NCBI RefSeq assembly: GCF_021568905.1
Contig: NZ_JAKGSB010000002.1
Location: 558,001 to 622,000, forward strand
DNA: 64,000 nt
Direction of reading: 5' to 3'
From: Zavarzinia marina
GTDB lineage: Bacteria; Pseudomonadota; Alphaproteobacteria; Zavarziniales; Zavarziniaceae
Position 1 is the first letter of the stretch; each line of letters begins with the position of its first letter. The notes beneath the pieces were generated by a model, which was not told where the DNA came from, did no database searches, and saw only the letters and a list, made by a program, of their open reading frames with translations. This document shows positions 12,517-23,677 of this stretch, one piece after another. The position numbers were made by a program, and so were the translations under genes.

Positions 12517-14691
12517 TCACATGAAATGATAGGGGTCGACGTCGACCTGGAGCCGGACACGGCCCGGGATCGCCTGGGCGTCGAGCCAGGGCCGCAGCAC
12601 GGCCTGGACGTTCAGGCGGCGCGGCGCCCGGACCAGCAGGCGCACGCGCCAGCGCCCGCGCAGCAGGGCCATGGGCGCCGGCGCCGGGCCGAGGACGTCG
12701 AAGCCGTCGATGTCGCGGGGCGCGGTGCGGGCCAGGGCACGGCCGACGGTCATCACTTCCGCCTGATCGGGGCCCGAGAGGATCAGCGCCACCAGCCGGC
12801 CGTAGGGCGGCAGGCCGTGGCGCTTGCGCGCCGCCTGTTCGGCGGCGACGAAACCGTCCCGGTCATGGGCGGCGATGGCGCGAATGACGCCCGCCTCGGG
12901 ATCGAAGGTCTGCAACAGGGCATGGCCCGGGCGCTCGCCCCGGCCGGCGCGGCCGACCACCTGGGTGGTCAGTTGAAAGATCCGCTCGCCCGCCCGCAGG
13001 TCGCCGCCGTCGAGGCCGAGATCGGCATCGACCACGCCGACCAGCGTGAGCCAGGGAAAATGATGGCCCTTGGCGACGATCTGGGTGCCGATCACCACGT
13101 CGACCTCCCGCGCCGCAATGGCATCGAAGGCGGCCTGAAGGGCCAAGGGCCCGCCCAATGTGTCCGATGCCAGCACCAGGCGCCGGGCCTGGGGCAGGAC
13201 GTTCGCCACCTCTTCCTCGATCCGTTCGACGCCGGGACCGCAGGGTACAAGGCTGTCCTCCTCGCCGCATTCGGGGCAGGCGTGGGGGATCGGCATGACA
13301 TGGCCGCAATGATGGCAGGCGAGCTGGCGCCGGTTGCGATGTTCCACCAGCCAGGCGGTACAGTTCGGGCATTCGATGCGGTGGCCGCAATGGCGGCACA
13401 GGGTGAGCGGGGCATAGCCGCGCCGGTTGAGGAACAGGAGGCTCTGTTCGCCGCGCGCCATGGTCTCCGCCATCGCCCGCGTCAGCACGGGGGAAAGGAA
13501 ATTGCCCCGCTCCGGCGGGTTTTGCCGCATGTCGATGACGCGGATCTCGGGCAGCACGGCACCGCCGTGGCGTTCCGGCAGGACGAGGCGGCGATAGCGC
13601 CCGGCCTCGACGTTCGCCAGGGTCTCCAGGCTCGGCGTCGCGCTGGCGAGCACGATGGGGCATTTTTCGATCGTCGCCCGCACCACCGCCATGTCGCGAC
13701 CGTGATAGGCGACGCCGTCGTCCTGCTTGAAGCCCTGATCGTGCTCCTCGTCGACGACGATCAGGCCGAGACTGCGATAGGGCAGGAACAGGGCCGAGCG
13801 GGCCCCGACGACGAGGGGCACGGAGCCGTCGGCCACGCCCCGCCAGACCCGTTTCCGGGCGCGCGGCGTCAGATCCGAATGCCAGACCGCCGGTGCCGCG
13901 CCGAAGCGCCCTGCGAAACGCTCGGTCACGGCGGCGGTCAGCGCGATTTCGGGCAGCAGCACCACGACCTGGCGGCCGAGGCGCAGCGCCGCCGCGATCG
14001 CCTCCATATAGGTTTCGGTCTTGCCGGAACCGGTGACGCCGTCGAGCAGGAAGGCGTGATAGGCGCCGTCGCCGACCGCCGCCGCCAGATCGTCCGCCGC
14101 CGCCCGCTGATCGGCGGAAAGCGCCGGCAGGGCGAAATCCGGATCGGGCCGGCGCCCGGCCGCCGCCGCCGCCATGATCTCCACCGGCTCGACCGCGCCG
14201 GCCTCGGCCAGGCCGCGCAGCACGCCGGCCGAGACCCCGGTCGCGGCCAGGATCGCGGGCGCGGTGCCCGGGCCTTCCGCCGCCAGATGGTCCAGCACCT
14301 TCCGCCTTGCCGGCGTCATGCGCTCGGGATCGCGGCCGGTGGCGCGATAGCCGGTCGTCGGCGCCGGCGCGTCGTTGTTGGCGGCATTGACGAAATGGCG
14401 CAGCACCATGCCCGGCGCATTCATCGTGTAGCTCGCCATCCAGTCGAGGAAGCGGCGCGCGCGCGCCGTCATCGCCGGCCAGTCGTGGACGGCCGCGACC
14501 GGCCGCAGCTTCGCCGCCGGCACCACGCCCTCCCCCGCGCCGTCCCAGACGACGCCGGTCACCCGTCGCGGGCCCAGCGGCACCTCGACGAAGGTGCCGG
14601 GAGCGGGTGGCGGCCCCGGCGGCGGCGCATAGTCGAGCGGGCCCGGAAACGGCAGGGAGACGAGAACGGGAATGCGGGAGGGAGCGGTCAT
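12517..14691 (-). CDS. priA: Primosomal replication restart helicase PriA
   Basis: 724 residues. PriA is a 3'-5' superfamily-2 helicase that reloads the replisome at stalled forks. Walker [21 protein letters not shown] box [14 protein letters not shown], the paired zinc-binding cysteine clusters ([13 protein letters not shown] and CHHCGH...CPECGEE), [17 protein letters not shown] and [17 protein letters not shown] are all present. A DNA-binding 3'BD precedes them ([20 protein letters not shown]). The gene is the usual length. Confidence 0.97.
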   Translation of the reverse strand: MTAPSRIPVLVSLPFPGPLDYAPPPGPPPAPGTFVEVPLGPRRVTGVVWDGAGEGVVPAAKLRPVAAVHDWPAMTARARRFLDWMASYTMNAPGMVLRHFVNAANNDAPAPTTGYRATGRDPERMTPARRKVLDHLAAEGPGTAPAILAATGVSAGVLRGLAEAGAVEPVEIMAAAAAGRRPDPDFALPALSADQRAAADDLAAAVGDGAYHAFLLDGVTGSGKTETYMEAIAAALRLGRQVVVLLPEIALTAAVTERFAGRFGAAPAVWHSDLTPRARKRVWRGVADGSVPLVVGARSALFLPYRSLGLIVVDEEHDQGFKQDDGVAYHGRDMAVVRATIEKCPIVLASATPSLETLANVEAGRYRRLVLPERHGGAVLPEIRVIDMRQNPPERGNFLSPVLTRAMAETMARGEQSLLFLNRRGYAPLTLCRHCGHRIECPNCTAWLVEHRNRRQLACHHCGHVMPIPHACPECGEEDSLVPCGPGVERIEEEVANVLPQARRLVLASDTLGGPLALQAAFDAIAAREVDVVIGTQIVAKGHHFPWLTLVGVVDADLGLDGGDLRAGERIFQLTTQVVGRAGRGERPGHALLQTFDPEAGVIRAIAAHDRDGFVAAEQAARKRHGLPPYGRLVALILSGPDQAEVMTVGRALARTAPRDIDGFDVLGPAPAPMALLRGRWRVRLLVRAPRRLNVQAVLRPWLDAQAIPGRVRLQVDVDPYHFM

Positions 14692-14814
14692 GAGCTATAT
14701 TGGCGGCCACGTGCCGGGGGCGGGGCGGATCGCCGATTCGCGAAGCCCGTGGCCATGACTCCCGTTTCAGGGGCCTCGATGGCGGGCCCGAAGTTTCCAG
14801 CGGATACCGATTCC

Positions 14815-15471
<657 letters not shown>

Positions 15472-15497
15472 TCGCCACATCCGACAGGCAGGCAGAC

Positions 15498-16268
15498 GTG
15501 ACGACGACAACAGAGAAACCCGACAGCCAGAAACCCGAGGGTGCGAAGCCCGCCGCCGGCGAAAAGCCGGCCGCGGCGAGGAAACGCCTGACCTCGGCCG
15601 AGGTGCGGGATTATCTGATGACGCATCCCGGATTTCTGGCGCGCAACCCGGACGTCCTGGAACACCAGAGCCTGCCGCCGCGCAGCGACGCCGACGGCGA
15701 GAAGGTGGTGGATTTCCAGCGCGCCCTGGTGGATCGCCTGCGCCGCGACAACGACCGCCTGCGCGTCTTCCAGTCGGAAGTGATCACGGCGGCGCGGGCC
15801 AATGTCTCGGCCCAGGCCCTCGTGCATGAAGCCGTGCTCATGCTGATGGAAGCGACCAGCTTCGAGCAGCTGATCCACACCATCACCCAGGATCTGGCGC
15901 CCGCCATCGGTATCGACGTGGTCACCCTCTGCGTCGAATCGGAAGAGCCGTGGTCGGATACGCCGGCGGTGCGCAACCTGCACCTGCTGCCGCCCGGCGC
16001 CATCGACATGGTGATGGGCGAGGGTGTCGGCGCCCGCCTCGTCGCCGGCGAGATCGACGACGGCGCCATCTTCGGCCCGGCCGCGACCCTGGTGCGGAGC
16101 CAGGCCCTCGCCCGCCTCGACCTCGGGGAGGACGGGCCGGTCGGCCTTCTGGCGCTCGGCAGCCGCGACGCCGAGAAATACGAGGAAGGCCAGGGTGGCG
16201 AATTGCTCGGCTTCCTGGCGCTCGCGGTCGAGCGGATGATCCAGCTTTGGCTGCGCCAGAGCCACTGA
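15498..16268 (+). CDS. DUF484 family protein
   Basis: 256 residues from GTG 15498. The N-terminal ~35 residues are a low-complexity Lys/Ala/Glu/Pro stretch, then VRDYLMTHPGFLARNPDVLE, a coiled-coil segment (VDRLRRDNDRLRVFQSE) and a GAF-like domain with a C-terminal LLGFLALAVERMIQLWL. DUF484 proteins are conserved directly before xerC in many proteobacteria, as here, but their function is unproven. The xerC frame begins about 30 bases after this stop. Confidence 0.9.
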   Translation: MTTTTEKPDSQKPEGAKPAAGEKPAAARKRLTSAEVRDYLMTHPGFLARNPDVLEHQSLPPRSDADGEKVVDFQRALVDRLRRDNDRLRVFQSEVITAARANVSAQALVHEAVLMLMEATSFEQLIHTITQDLAPAIGIDVVTLCVESEEPWSDTPAVRNLHLLPPGAIDMVMGEGVGARLVAGEIDDGAIFGPAATLVRSQALARLDLGEDGPVGLLALGSRDAEKYEEGQGGELLGFLALAVERMIQLWLRQSH

Positions 16269-16297
16269 CCCCGCCGTCCTCGGACGCATTCGCCGCC

Positions 16298-17230
16298 GTG
16301 CTGCCGGCGGCCCCCGATCTCGCCGCAACCGTCGGCCTCTGGCTCCGCCATCTGAAGGCCGAGAAGCGCGCTTCCGATCATACGATCGACGGTTACGGCC
16401 GCGACCTGCGCCTGTTCCTCGGCTTTCTCGCCGAGCATCTGGGCGCCCTGCCCGATCTCGCCGCGCTTTCGGCGCTAGGCCCGCGCGACTTCCGCGCCTT
16501 TCAGGCAAGGCGACGGGCGGCCGGAATCGGGGCGGCGTCGGCCGCGCGGGGACTGTCCAGCCTGCGTTCGTTCTTTCGCTTTCTCGACCGGCGCGGGCTC
16601 TGCCACAACGCCGCAGCACTCGCCGCCAAGGCGCCGAAACTGCCCCACGCGGTGCCCCGCCCCCTGCCCCAGGCCGCCGCCGTCACCCTGGTGGAGGAAG
16701 GCGGCTGCCTGACGGAGGAACCCTGGGTCGCGGCCCGGGACGAAGCGGTCCTCGCCCTGCTCTACGGCTGCGGGTTGCGCATCTCCGAGGCCCTGGGCCT
16801 GAGGCGGCGCGACGCCCCCCTGCGGGAGACGCTGCGCATCCTCGGCAAGGGCGGCAAGGAACGGCTGGTGCCCGTGCTGCCGGCGGTCGCCGACTCGGTG
16901 GAACGCTATCTGCGCCTCTGCCCCTTCGCGCTCGCCAAGGACGGCCCCCTCTTCGTCGGGGTGAAGGGCGGGCCGCTGTCGCCCCGCATCGTCCAGCGCG
17001 GCATGGAAGCCTTGCGCGGTGCCCTCGGCCTCGGCGCGGACGCGACACCCCACGCCCTTCGCCATTCCTTCGCCACCCATCTGCTGGGTGCCGGCGGCGA
17101 CCTGCGCACGATCCAGGAATTGCTCGGCCACGCCAGCCTGTCGACCACCCAGCGCTACACCGACGTCGACACCGCCCGCCTCCTCGCCGCCTATGCCGAC
17201 GCCCACCCCCGGGCGCGGGGCGGGGATTGA
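16298..17230 (+). CDS. xerC: Tyrosine recombinase XerC
   Basis: About 310 residues. XerC acts with XerD at dif sites to resolve chromosome dimers. The N-terminal SAM-like core-binding domain includes LRHLKAEKRASDHTIDGYGR. Catalytic residues are visible: Arg in LYGCGLRISEALGL, Lys in GKGGKERLVPV, HALRHSFATHLL (His, Arg), LGHASLSTTQRYTDV (His and nucleophilic Tyr). The start is uncertain: no ATG is available near the expected N-terminus, so GTG 16298 is chosen; an upstream CTG near the DUF484 stop is possible. Confidence 0.93.
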   Translation: MLPAAPDLAATVGLWLRHLKAEKRASDHTIDGYGRDLRLFLGFLAEHLGALPDLAALSALGPRDFRAFQARRRAAGIGAASAARGLSSLRSFFRFLDRRGLCHNAAALAAKAPKLPHAVPRPLPQAAAVTLVEEGGCLTEEPWVAARDEAVLALLYGCGLRISEALGLRRRDAPLRETLRILGKGGKERLVPVLPAVADSVERYLRLCPFALAKDGPLFVGVKGGPLSPRIVQRGMEALRGALGLGADATPHALRHSFATHLLGAGGDLRTIQELLGHASLSTTQRYTDVDTARLLAAYADAHPRARGGD

Positions 17231-17241
17231 GGACAAAAGAA

Positions 17242-17285
17242 AACCCCCCGGCCCGGAACGCGATGGCTCGGGGCGCGGGGGGTCT
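17242..17285. terminator. Bidirectional terminator-like hairpin between xerC and infC
   Basis: ACCCCCCGGCCC on the left pairs imperfectly with GGGGCGCGGGGGGT on the right, and A-rich bases flank the left arm (AAAAGAAAA). The position between convergent genes fits a shared terminator. Confidence 0.6.
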
Positions 17286-17308
17286 CTGTCGGCGAAACGC
17301 CGGGACGC

Positions 17309-17848
17309 TTACTTCGGGGCGATGACCATGGTCATCTGACGCCCTTCCATCTTGGGCATCTGCTCCACCTTGGCGATTTCCTCGGTGTCGTCGCGCACGC
17401 GCATCAGTACCTTCATGCCCAGATCCTGGTGCGCCAGCTCGCGGCCGCGGAAGCGCAGGGTGACCTTCACCTTGTCGCCTTCCTCGAAGAACTTGCGGAT
17501 CGAGCGCATCTTGACGTCGTAGTCGTGCTGATCGATGCCGGGGCGCATCTTGATCTCCTTGATCTCGATGACCTTCTGGTTCTTGCGCGCCTCGGCGGCC
17601 TTCTTCTGGGCTTCGTATTTGTACTTGCCGTAGTCGAGGAGCTTGCAGACCGGCGGATCGGCGTGGGGCGAAACCTCGACGAGGTCGACACCGGCGACAT
17701 CGGCCAGCTGGAGCGCTTCGGCGAAGGTGACGACGCCGCGGTTCTCGCCGGTCTCGTCGATCAGGCGGACGCGCGGAACGGTGATCTGGTCATTGATACG
17801 CGGACCACCCTTCTCGGGAAGGGACTGGGGAAAGGGAGGGCGGGCTAT
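17309..17848 (-). CDS. infC: Translation initiation factor IF-3, AUA start codon
   Basis: 179 residues if initiated at ATA 17848. IF-3 binds the 30S subunit, prevents premature 50S joining and rejects non-canonical start codons. Both domains are complete: [22 protein letters not shown] and [17 protein letters not shown] (N-terminal), then [17 protein letters not shown] and [17 protein letters not shown] (C-terminal). No ATG, GTG or TTG exists in frame between the upstream TGA and codon 101. ATA is preceded by GGAG at 7-base spacing and yields (M)ARPPF, a family-like N-terminus. E. coli infC uses AUU, so a rare start is expected biology. Callers limited to standard starts will give only the C-terminal 79 residues (17309-17548). 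rpmI and rplT do not follow. Confidence 0.93.
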   Translation of the reverse strand: MARPPFPQSLPEKGGPRINDQITVPRVRLIDETGENRGVVTFAEALQLADVAGVDLVEVSPHADPPVCKLLDYGKYKYEAQKKAAEARKNQKVIEIKEIKMRPGIDQHDYDVKMRSIRKFFEEGDKVKVTLRFRGRELAHQDLGMKVLMRVRDDTEEIAKVEQMPKMEGRQMTMVIAPK

Positions 17849-18014
17849 GTAGAGTCTCCGTCTGACACTGCGGGGACTTCACATGCCATTCGGGTCCGAG
17901 CGACCCTGCACCTCAGTCCTTCCGCGCTAGGTTGATGAGGATCCCGCCGCCATGGCGGGAGCTGAGGACATAATTGTCCTCAAATCCCCGATTTTCAAGT
18001 CGCGAGTAGCACAT
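17849..18014 (-). promoter_or_regulatory. infC: Structured upstream region of infC
   Basis: 166 bases between the infC start and the ilvC hairpin. It contains three dyads: TGAGGAC-N6-GTCCTCA (17963-17982), TCCCGCC-N5-GGCGGGA (17942-17960) and GGGTC-N5-GACCC (17892-17906). On the minus strand TTGAAA lies upstream of the first dyad and could be a -35. The dyads could be RNA stems in the infC leader. No reading frame of note is present. Confidence 0.4.
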
Positions 18015-18043
18015 GCCGCCCCCCCGACGGGCAGGGGGGCGGC
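18015..18043 (-). terminator. GC-rich hairpin downstream of ilvC
   Basis: Perfect 10-bp arms GCCGCCCCCC and GGGGGGCGGC with a 9-base loop, 7 bases past the ilvC stop. There is no T-run on the minus strand, so intrinsic termination would be weak; it may instead be a 3'-end stabilising stem. Confidence 0.5.
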
Positions 18044-18049
18044 GCGGCA

Positions 18050-19613
<1,564 letters not shown>

Positions 19614-19700
19614 TTCGCCCTCTTTTCCCCGGTTGGCGGGGCTTATATCTCGAAAAACGTCGGTTGGGAAATTTTTGGGCAGGCTTCCCTTTCCCCGGCG

Positions 19701-19780
19701 CGTCGTCCCGGCGAAGGCCGGGACCTCATGACCAGTTCGCGTGTAACCGGCCGAAGATCCCGGCCTTCGCCGGGATGACG
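19701..19780. repeat. Palindromic intergenic repeat, family 2
   Basis: 23-base arms at 19701-19723 and 19758-19780 are inverted copies with a single mismatch. The core is CCCGGCGAAGGCCGGGA. It occupies most of the ilvB-ilvN gap, so it is transcribed if the two genes form an operon. Shorter half-elements resembling its end occur near 41549 and 60617. Confidence 0.85.
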
Positions 19781-19794
19781 CACGTTGGAATGCC

Positions 19795-21555
19795 TTATAC
19801 CAGCGCCATGCCCTCGGCCGAGATGTCGCGGTGCGCCTCGTCCTCGGGGCCGAGGATCATCTCGTTGTGGGCGGCGCCCGACGGCACCATGGGGAAGCAG
19901 TTCTCCTTCTGGTCGACCATGCAGTCGACCAGGACCGGGCGCTTGATCGAGACCATCTCGTTGATGGTGTCGTCCAGGGCGTCCGGCTTGTCGCAGCGCA
20001 GGCCCACGGCGCCGAAGGCTTCCGCCAGCTTCACGAAGTCCGGCAGCGCATGCATGTAGGACTCGGAATAGCGGTTGCCGTGCAGCAGTTCCTGCCACTG
20101 GCGCACCATGCCCATGTACTGGTTGTTCAGGATGAAGATCTTCACCGGCAGCCGGTACTGGATGGCGGTCGCCAGTTCCTGGATGTTCATCATGATCGAG
20201 GCTTCGCCCGCGACGTCGACGACCAGGGCGTCCGGATGGGCCATCTGCACGCCGATCGCCGCCGGCAGGCCATAGCCCATGGTGCCGAGACCGCCGGACG
20301 TCATCCAGCGGTTCGGTTCCTCGAAGCCGATGAACTGGGCCGCCCACATCTGGTGCTGGCCGACTTCGGTCGTGATGTAGGTGTTCGGCCCCTTGGTCAG
20401 GGCGTGCAGGCGCTGGATCGCGTATTGCGGCTTGATGATCTCGTTCGACGGGCGATAGCGCAGGCAGTCGCGCGCGCGCCATTCGTCGATCTGCTGCCAC
20501 CAGGCCTCCAGCGCCGCGCGGTCGGGGCGGAGCTGCTTCGACTTCCAGACCTTGATCATGTCCTCGAGGACATGGCCGCAGTCGCCGATGATCGGCAGGT
20601 CGACCCGGACGTTCTTGTTGATCGACGAGGGATCGATGTCGATGTGGATCTTCTTCGAATTCGGCGAGAAGGCGTTGACCCGGCCGGTGATGCGGTCGTC
20701 GAAGCGCGCGCCGACGCAGACCATCAGGTCGCAATCGTGCATGGCGTGGTTCGCCTCGAAGGTGCCGTGCATGCCCAGCATGCCCAGCCACTGCTTGTCC
20801 GAGGCCGGATAGGCGCCCAGACCCATCAGGGTCGAGGTGATGGGATAGCCGGTCATGCGCACCAGCTCGCGCAGGAGCTGCGATGCCTGGGGCCCCGAAT
20901 TGACGACGCCGCCGCCGGTATAGAAGATCGGCTTCTTCGCCGCCGCGATCATGTCGACGGCCTGGCGGATCTTGTTCAGGTCGCCCTTCACCTGCGGGCG
21001 ATAGGACTTGTGCTGGACATTGGCCGGCGGGGTGTAGACGCCGGTGGTCAGCTGGATGTCCTTCGGCAGGTCGACGACGACCGGGCCCGGCCGGCCGCTG
21101 CGCGCGACATAGAAGGCCTCGTGCAGGATGCGCGGCAGGTCCTTGATGTCCTTCACCAGCCAATTGTGCTTGGTGCAGGGCCTTGTGATGCCGACCGTAT
21201 CCGCCTCCTGGAAGGCGTCGTTGCCGATCAGATGGGTCGGGACCTGGCCGGTCAGGCAGACCAGCGGGATCGAATCCATCAGCGCGTCGGTCAGGCCGGT
21301 GACGGCATTGGTGGCGCCGGGGCCGGAGGTGACCAGCAGCACGCCGACCTTGCCGGTCGAGCGGGCGTAGCCCTCGGCCGCATGGGCGGCGCCGCCTTCC
21401 TGGCGGACCAGGACGTGCTTGATGTCTTCCTGCTGATAGAGCGCGTCGTAGATCGGCAGCACCGCACCGCCCGGATAGCCGAAGACCGTGTCTACGCCCT
21501 GATCGACCAGGGCCTTGAGAACCATCTCCGCGCCGGTCATCACATTCTGCGACAT
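19795..21555 (-). CDS. ilvB: Acetolactate synthase large (catalytic) subunit
   Basis: 586 residues from ATG 21555 (MSQNVMTGAEMVLKALV). ThDP-dependent condensation of two pyruvates or of pyruvate and 2-ketobutyrate. VFGYPGGAVLPIYDAL and VRQEGGAAHAAEGYAR (with the ThDP-activating Glu) mark the PYR domain; ARFDDRITG lies in the FAD-binding middle domain; VVDVAGEASIMMN and LNNQYMGMVRQW mark the PP domain and its Mg2+ site. Usual GDGSF-like residues appear as GEASI. First gene of the ilvB-ilvN-ilvC run. Confidence 0.98.
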   Translation of the reverse strand: MSQNVMTGAEMVLKALVDQGVDTVFGYPGGAVLPIYDALYQQEDIKHVLVRQEGGAAHAAEGYARSTGKVGVLLVTSGPGATNAVTGLTDALMDSIPLVCLTGQVPTHLIGNDAFQEADTVGITRPCTKHNWLVKDIKDLPRILHEAFYVARSGRPGPVVVDLPKDIQLTTGVYTPPANVQHKSYRPQVKGDLNKIRQAVDMIAAAKKPIFYTGGGVVNSGPQASQLLRELVRMTGYPITSTLMGLGAYPASDKQWLGMLGMHGTFEANHAMHDCDLMVCVGARFDDRITGRVNAFSPNSKKIHIDIDPSSINKNVRVDLPIIGDCGHVLEDMIKVWKSKQLRPDRAALEAWWQQIDEWRARDCLRYRPSNEIIKPQYAIQRLHALTKGPNTYITTEVGQHQMWAAQFIGFEEPNRWMTSGGLGTMGYGLPAAIGVQMAHPDALVVDVAGEASIMMNIQELATAIQYRLPVKIFILNNQYMGMVRQWQELLHGNRYSESYMHALPDFVKLAEAFGAVGLRCDKPDALDDTINEMVSIKRPVLVDCMVDQKENCFPMVPSGAAHNEMILGPEDEAHRDISAEGMALV

Positions 21556-21613
21556 GACACTGTTACCTTCTTCAATTCCGGGCCGGCCGCCCTTCGGCCG
21601 CGCCACAAACGGC

Positions 21614-21635
21614 AAAACCGCGCCAGACGGCGCGG
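21614..21635 (-). terminator. Rho-independent terminator between miaA and ilvB
   Basis: CCGCGCC-GTCT-GGCGCGG followed by TTTT on the minus strand. It lies 19-40 bases past the miaA stop and 59 bases before ilvB. Its simplest role is miaA termination; it could act as an attenuator if ilvB transcripts start upstream of it. Confidence 0.7.
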
Positions 21636-21653
21636 AGCCGGCAAGCTAGTCGC

Positions 21654-22598
21654 TCAAGATTGCGCCGTCAACCCCTGTGTGCGCATTTTCTGTTCGATAT
21701 CAGCGATAATTCTTTTCGTTTCTTGCGCACCGTCCAGCCACGCCCAGGCTCCCATGCGGCCCCGGGCCCAGGTCATCTGCCGCTTGGCATATTGCCGGGT
21801 CTCGATCTCCGCCCTGTCGATCGCGGTTTCGAGGTCGATCTGCCCCAGGGCATGGGCGGCGAAGGGCCGCAGCCCGATCGCCTTGGCCGCCGGCAGCGCC
21901 GGATCGAGGCCGAGAGCCGAGACATCCCGCGCCTCTTCGACGGCGCCTTCGCCGGCCATGGCTTCCAGCCGGCCCCGGATCCGCGCCAGCAGGGCGGCGC
22001 GGGGCGGCGCCACCACGAGACGCGCGATGACGCCGATTTCCGGCGGGGCGGGCGGCGGCTCGGCCTGGAAGGCGGAGAGCGGACGCCCGGTGCCCTCGGC
22101 GACTTCGAGCCCCCGCAGAATGCGTTGGCTGTCGCCCGGCTTCAACCGCGCCGCCAGCGCGGGATCGAGGGTTGCAAGCCGCGCATGGAGCCGGGGCGCC
22201 CCCAGACGCGCCAGATCGCCCATCAGCCGGGTGCGGACCGCGGGATCGATCGCCGGCAGATCCGCCAGGCCTTCGGTCAGGGCATGGAAATAGAGCCCGG
22301 TGCCGCCCACCACGACGGCGAGGTGCCCGGCCTCATGCGCCGCCGCGATCTCGGCCCGGGCCATGTCGGCCCAGCGCGCCGCCGAACAGCTTTCGGTCGG
22401 GTCCATGACGCCATAGAGCCGGTGGGGCGCGCGCGCTTCGTCGGTGGCGCCCGGCCGCGCCGTCAGGATGCGCAGGCGACCGTAGACCTGCATCGAATCC
22501 GCATTGATCACGACGCCGCCGAGGGATTGCGCCAGCGCGAGCGCCAGCCCCGACTTGCCGCTTGCGGTCGGCCCGGCGATCAGTACGGTGGCGCCCAC
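21654..22598 (-). CDS. miaA: tRNA dimethylallyltransferase
   Basis: 314 residues. Transfers dimethylallyl to A37 of tRNAs reading UNN codons. P-loop IAGPTASGKSGLALAL, INADSMQVYGRL, VVGGTGLYFHALTEGL, and the C-terminal ETRQYAKRQMTWARGR (conserved YAKRQ.TW.R) are present. GTG at 22598 is chosen: GAGG lies five bases upstream and it places the P-loop at the normal distance from the N-terminus. The frame is open to 23549, but that part is antisense to serB. Confidence 0.95.
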   Translation of the reverse strand: MGATVLIAGPTASGKSGLALALAQSLGGVVINADSMQVYGRLRILTARPGATDEARAPHRLYGVMDPTESCSAARWADMARAEIAAAHEAGHLAVVVGGTGLYFHALTEGLADLPAIDPAVRTRLMGDLARLGAPRLHARLATLDPALAARLKPGDSQRILRGLEVAEGTGRPLSAFQAEPPPAPPEIGVIARLVVAPPRAALLARIRGRLEAMAGEGAVEEARDVSALGLDPALPAAKAIGLRPFAAHALGQIDLETAIDRAEIETRQYAKRQMTWARGRMGAWAWLDGAQETKRIIADIEQKMRTQGLTAQS

Positions 22599-22637
22599 GC
22601 GATCCTCACCCGAGTTAGATTCAAGACAGATCCTGCG

Positions 22638-23537
22638 ATGAACCACGTCCTGACCGTGATCGGCAACCCCTCGCGGGCGCCGCTGTCCCCCGCCCTTGCC
22701 GCCGACATCGCCTTCGCCCTGGAAAAGGCCGGCGCCACGGTGGGCGAGCCCGCCTGGCTGGCGCCGGACGAGGCGTTGGACCTGCCCTTCGACGGCCTGG
22801 CGGCGGAAACGGCGGAAGCGGTGGCCGACATCGCCCTGGCCGGCCTGCCGGCCGACCGCCTGGCCCAACCCGTCGCGGCCCGGCGCAAGCGGCTGCTGAT
22901 CGCCGACATGGATTCGACCATGATCACCGTCGAATGCATCGACGAACTGGCGGATTTCGCCGGCCTGAAGGCCGAGATCGCGGCGGTGACCGAAGCCGCC
23001 ATGCGCGGCGAGCTGGATTTCGAGCAAGCCTTGCGCGCCCGCGTCGCCCGCCTGAAGGGCCTGCCCGAGACGGTGCTGCAGACCTGTTTCGACGAGCGCG
23101 TGGGCTTCACCCCGGGCGGTCGCCAACTGGTGCGGACGATGGCGGCGAACGGCGCCCATTGCGCCCTCGTCTCCGGCGGCTTCACCTTCTTCACCCACCG
23201 CGTCGCAGCCCATCTCGGCTTTCACGAGAACCGCGCCAATGTGCTGGGCATCGCGGCGGGCGCCCTGGACGGCACGGTGGCGGAACCGATCGTCGGCGCC
23301 TCGGCCAAGCTCTCGTCCCTGCGCGGCCTGACCGACCGCCTCGGCCTGTCCCAGGACGAGACCCTCGCCGTCGGCGACGGCGCCAACGACCTGCCGATGA
23401 TCGAGGCGGCGGGCCTCGGCGTCGCCTATCACGCGAAACCCAAGGTCGCCGCCGCCGCCCGCGCCCGGGTCGACCACGGCGATCTCTCGACCCTGCTCTA
23501 TTTCCAGGGCTATCCGAAAAGCGAATTCGCGGGCTGA
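22638..23537 (+). CDS. serB: Phosphoserine phosphatase
   Basis: 299 residues. HAD-superfamily enzyme that dephosphorylates phosphoserine in the last step of serine synthesis. LLIADMDSTMITVECID has the nucleophilic Asp and the acid/base Asp two residues later; ALVSGGFTFFT holds the Ser motif, and AVGDGANDLPMIEAAG the Mg2+-binding Asp pair. The first ~85 residues form an ACT-like regulatory region. Divergent from miaA with 39 bases between starts. Confidence 0.96.
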   Translation: MNHVLTVIGNPSRAPLSPALAADIAFALEKAGATVGEPAWLAPDEALDLPFDGLAAETAEAVADIALAGLPADRLAQPVAARRKRLLIADMDSTMITVECIDELADFAGLKAEIAAVTEAAMRGELDFEQALRARVARLKGLPETVLQTCFDERVGFTPGGRQLVRTMAANGAHCALVSGGFTFFTHRVAAHLGFHENRANVLGIAAGALDGTVAEPIVGASAKLSSLRGLTDRLGLSQDETLAVGDGANDLPMIEAAGLGVAYHAKPKVAAAARARVDHGDLSTLLYFQGYPKSEFAG

Positions 23538-23540
23538 AGC

Positions 23541-23650
23541 CCCCCTCACCCCAACCCTCTCCCCGCAAGCGGGGCGAGGGAGTCCGGCCAGGGCACGGCA
23601 GAGGCCCTCGCCCCTCTGGGGAGAGGGGTGGGTGAGGGGCGAAACACCGC
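23541..23650. repeat. Dispersed palindromic intergenic repeat, copy 2
   Basis: Same orientation as the copy at 6.1 kb: CCCTCACCCCAACCCTCTCC then CCGCAAGCGGGGCGAGGGAG, a variable centre, GGGGAGAGGG and a terminal GTGAGGGGCGAAACACCG. It fills the gap between convergent serB and the acyl-CoA dehydrogenase gene. Confidence 0.87.
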
Positions 23651-23677
23651 CCTTGAAAACACCTCGTCCCGAGTAAC

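Noticed and set aside
12385-14814. Long N-terminal extension of the transaldolase frame
   Set aside because: It is antisense to priA; the protein is complete from ATG 14815 at the family length of 218 residues.
17309-17548. A short 79-residue IF-3-like gene
   Set aside because: The upstream 100 codons encode the IF-3 N-domain in the same frame; the apparent start is an internal Met (EIKMRPGID).
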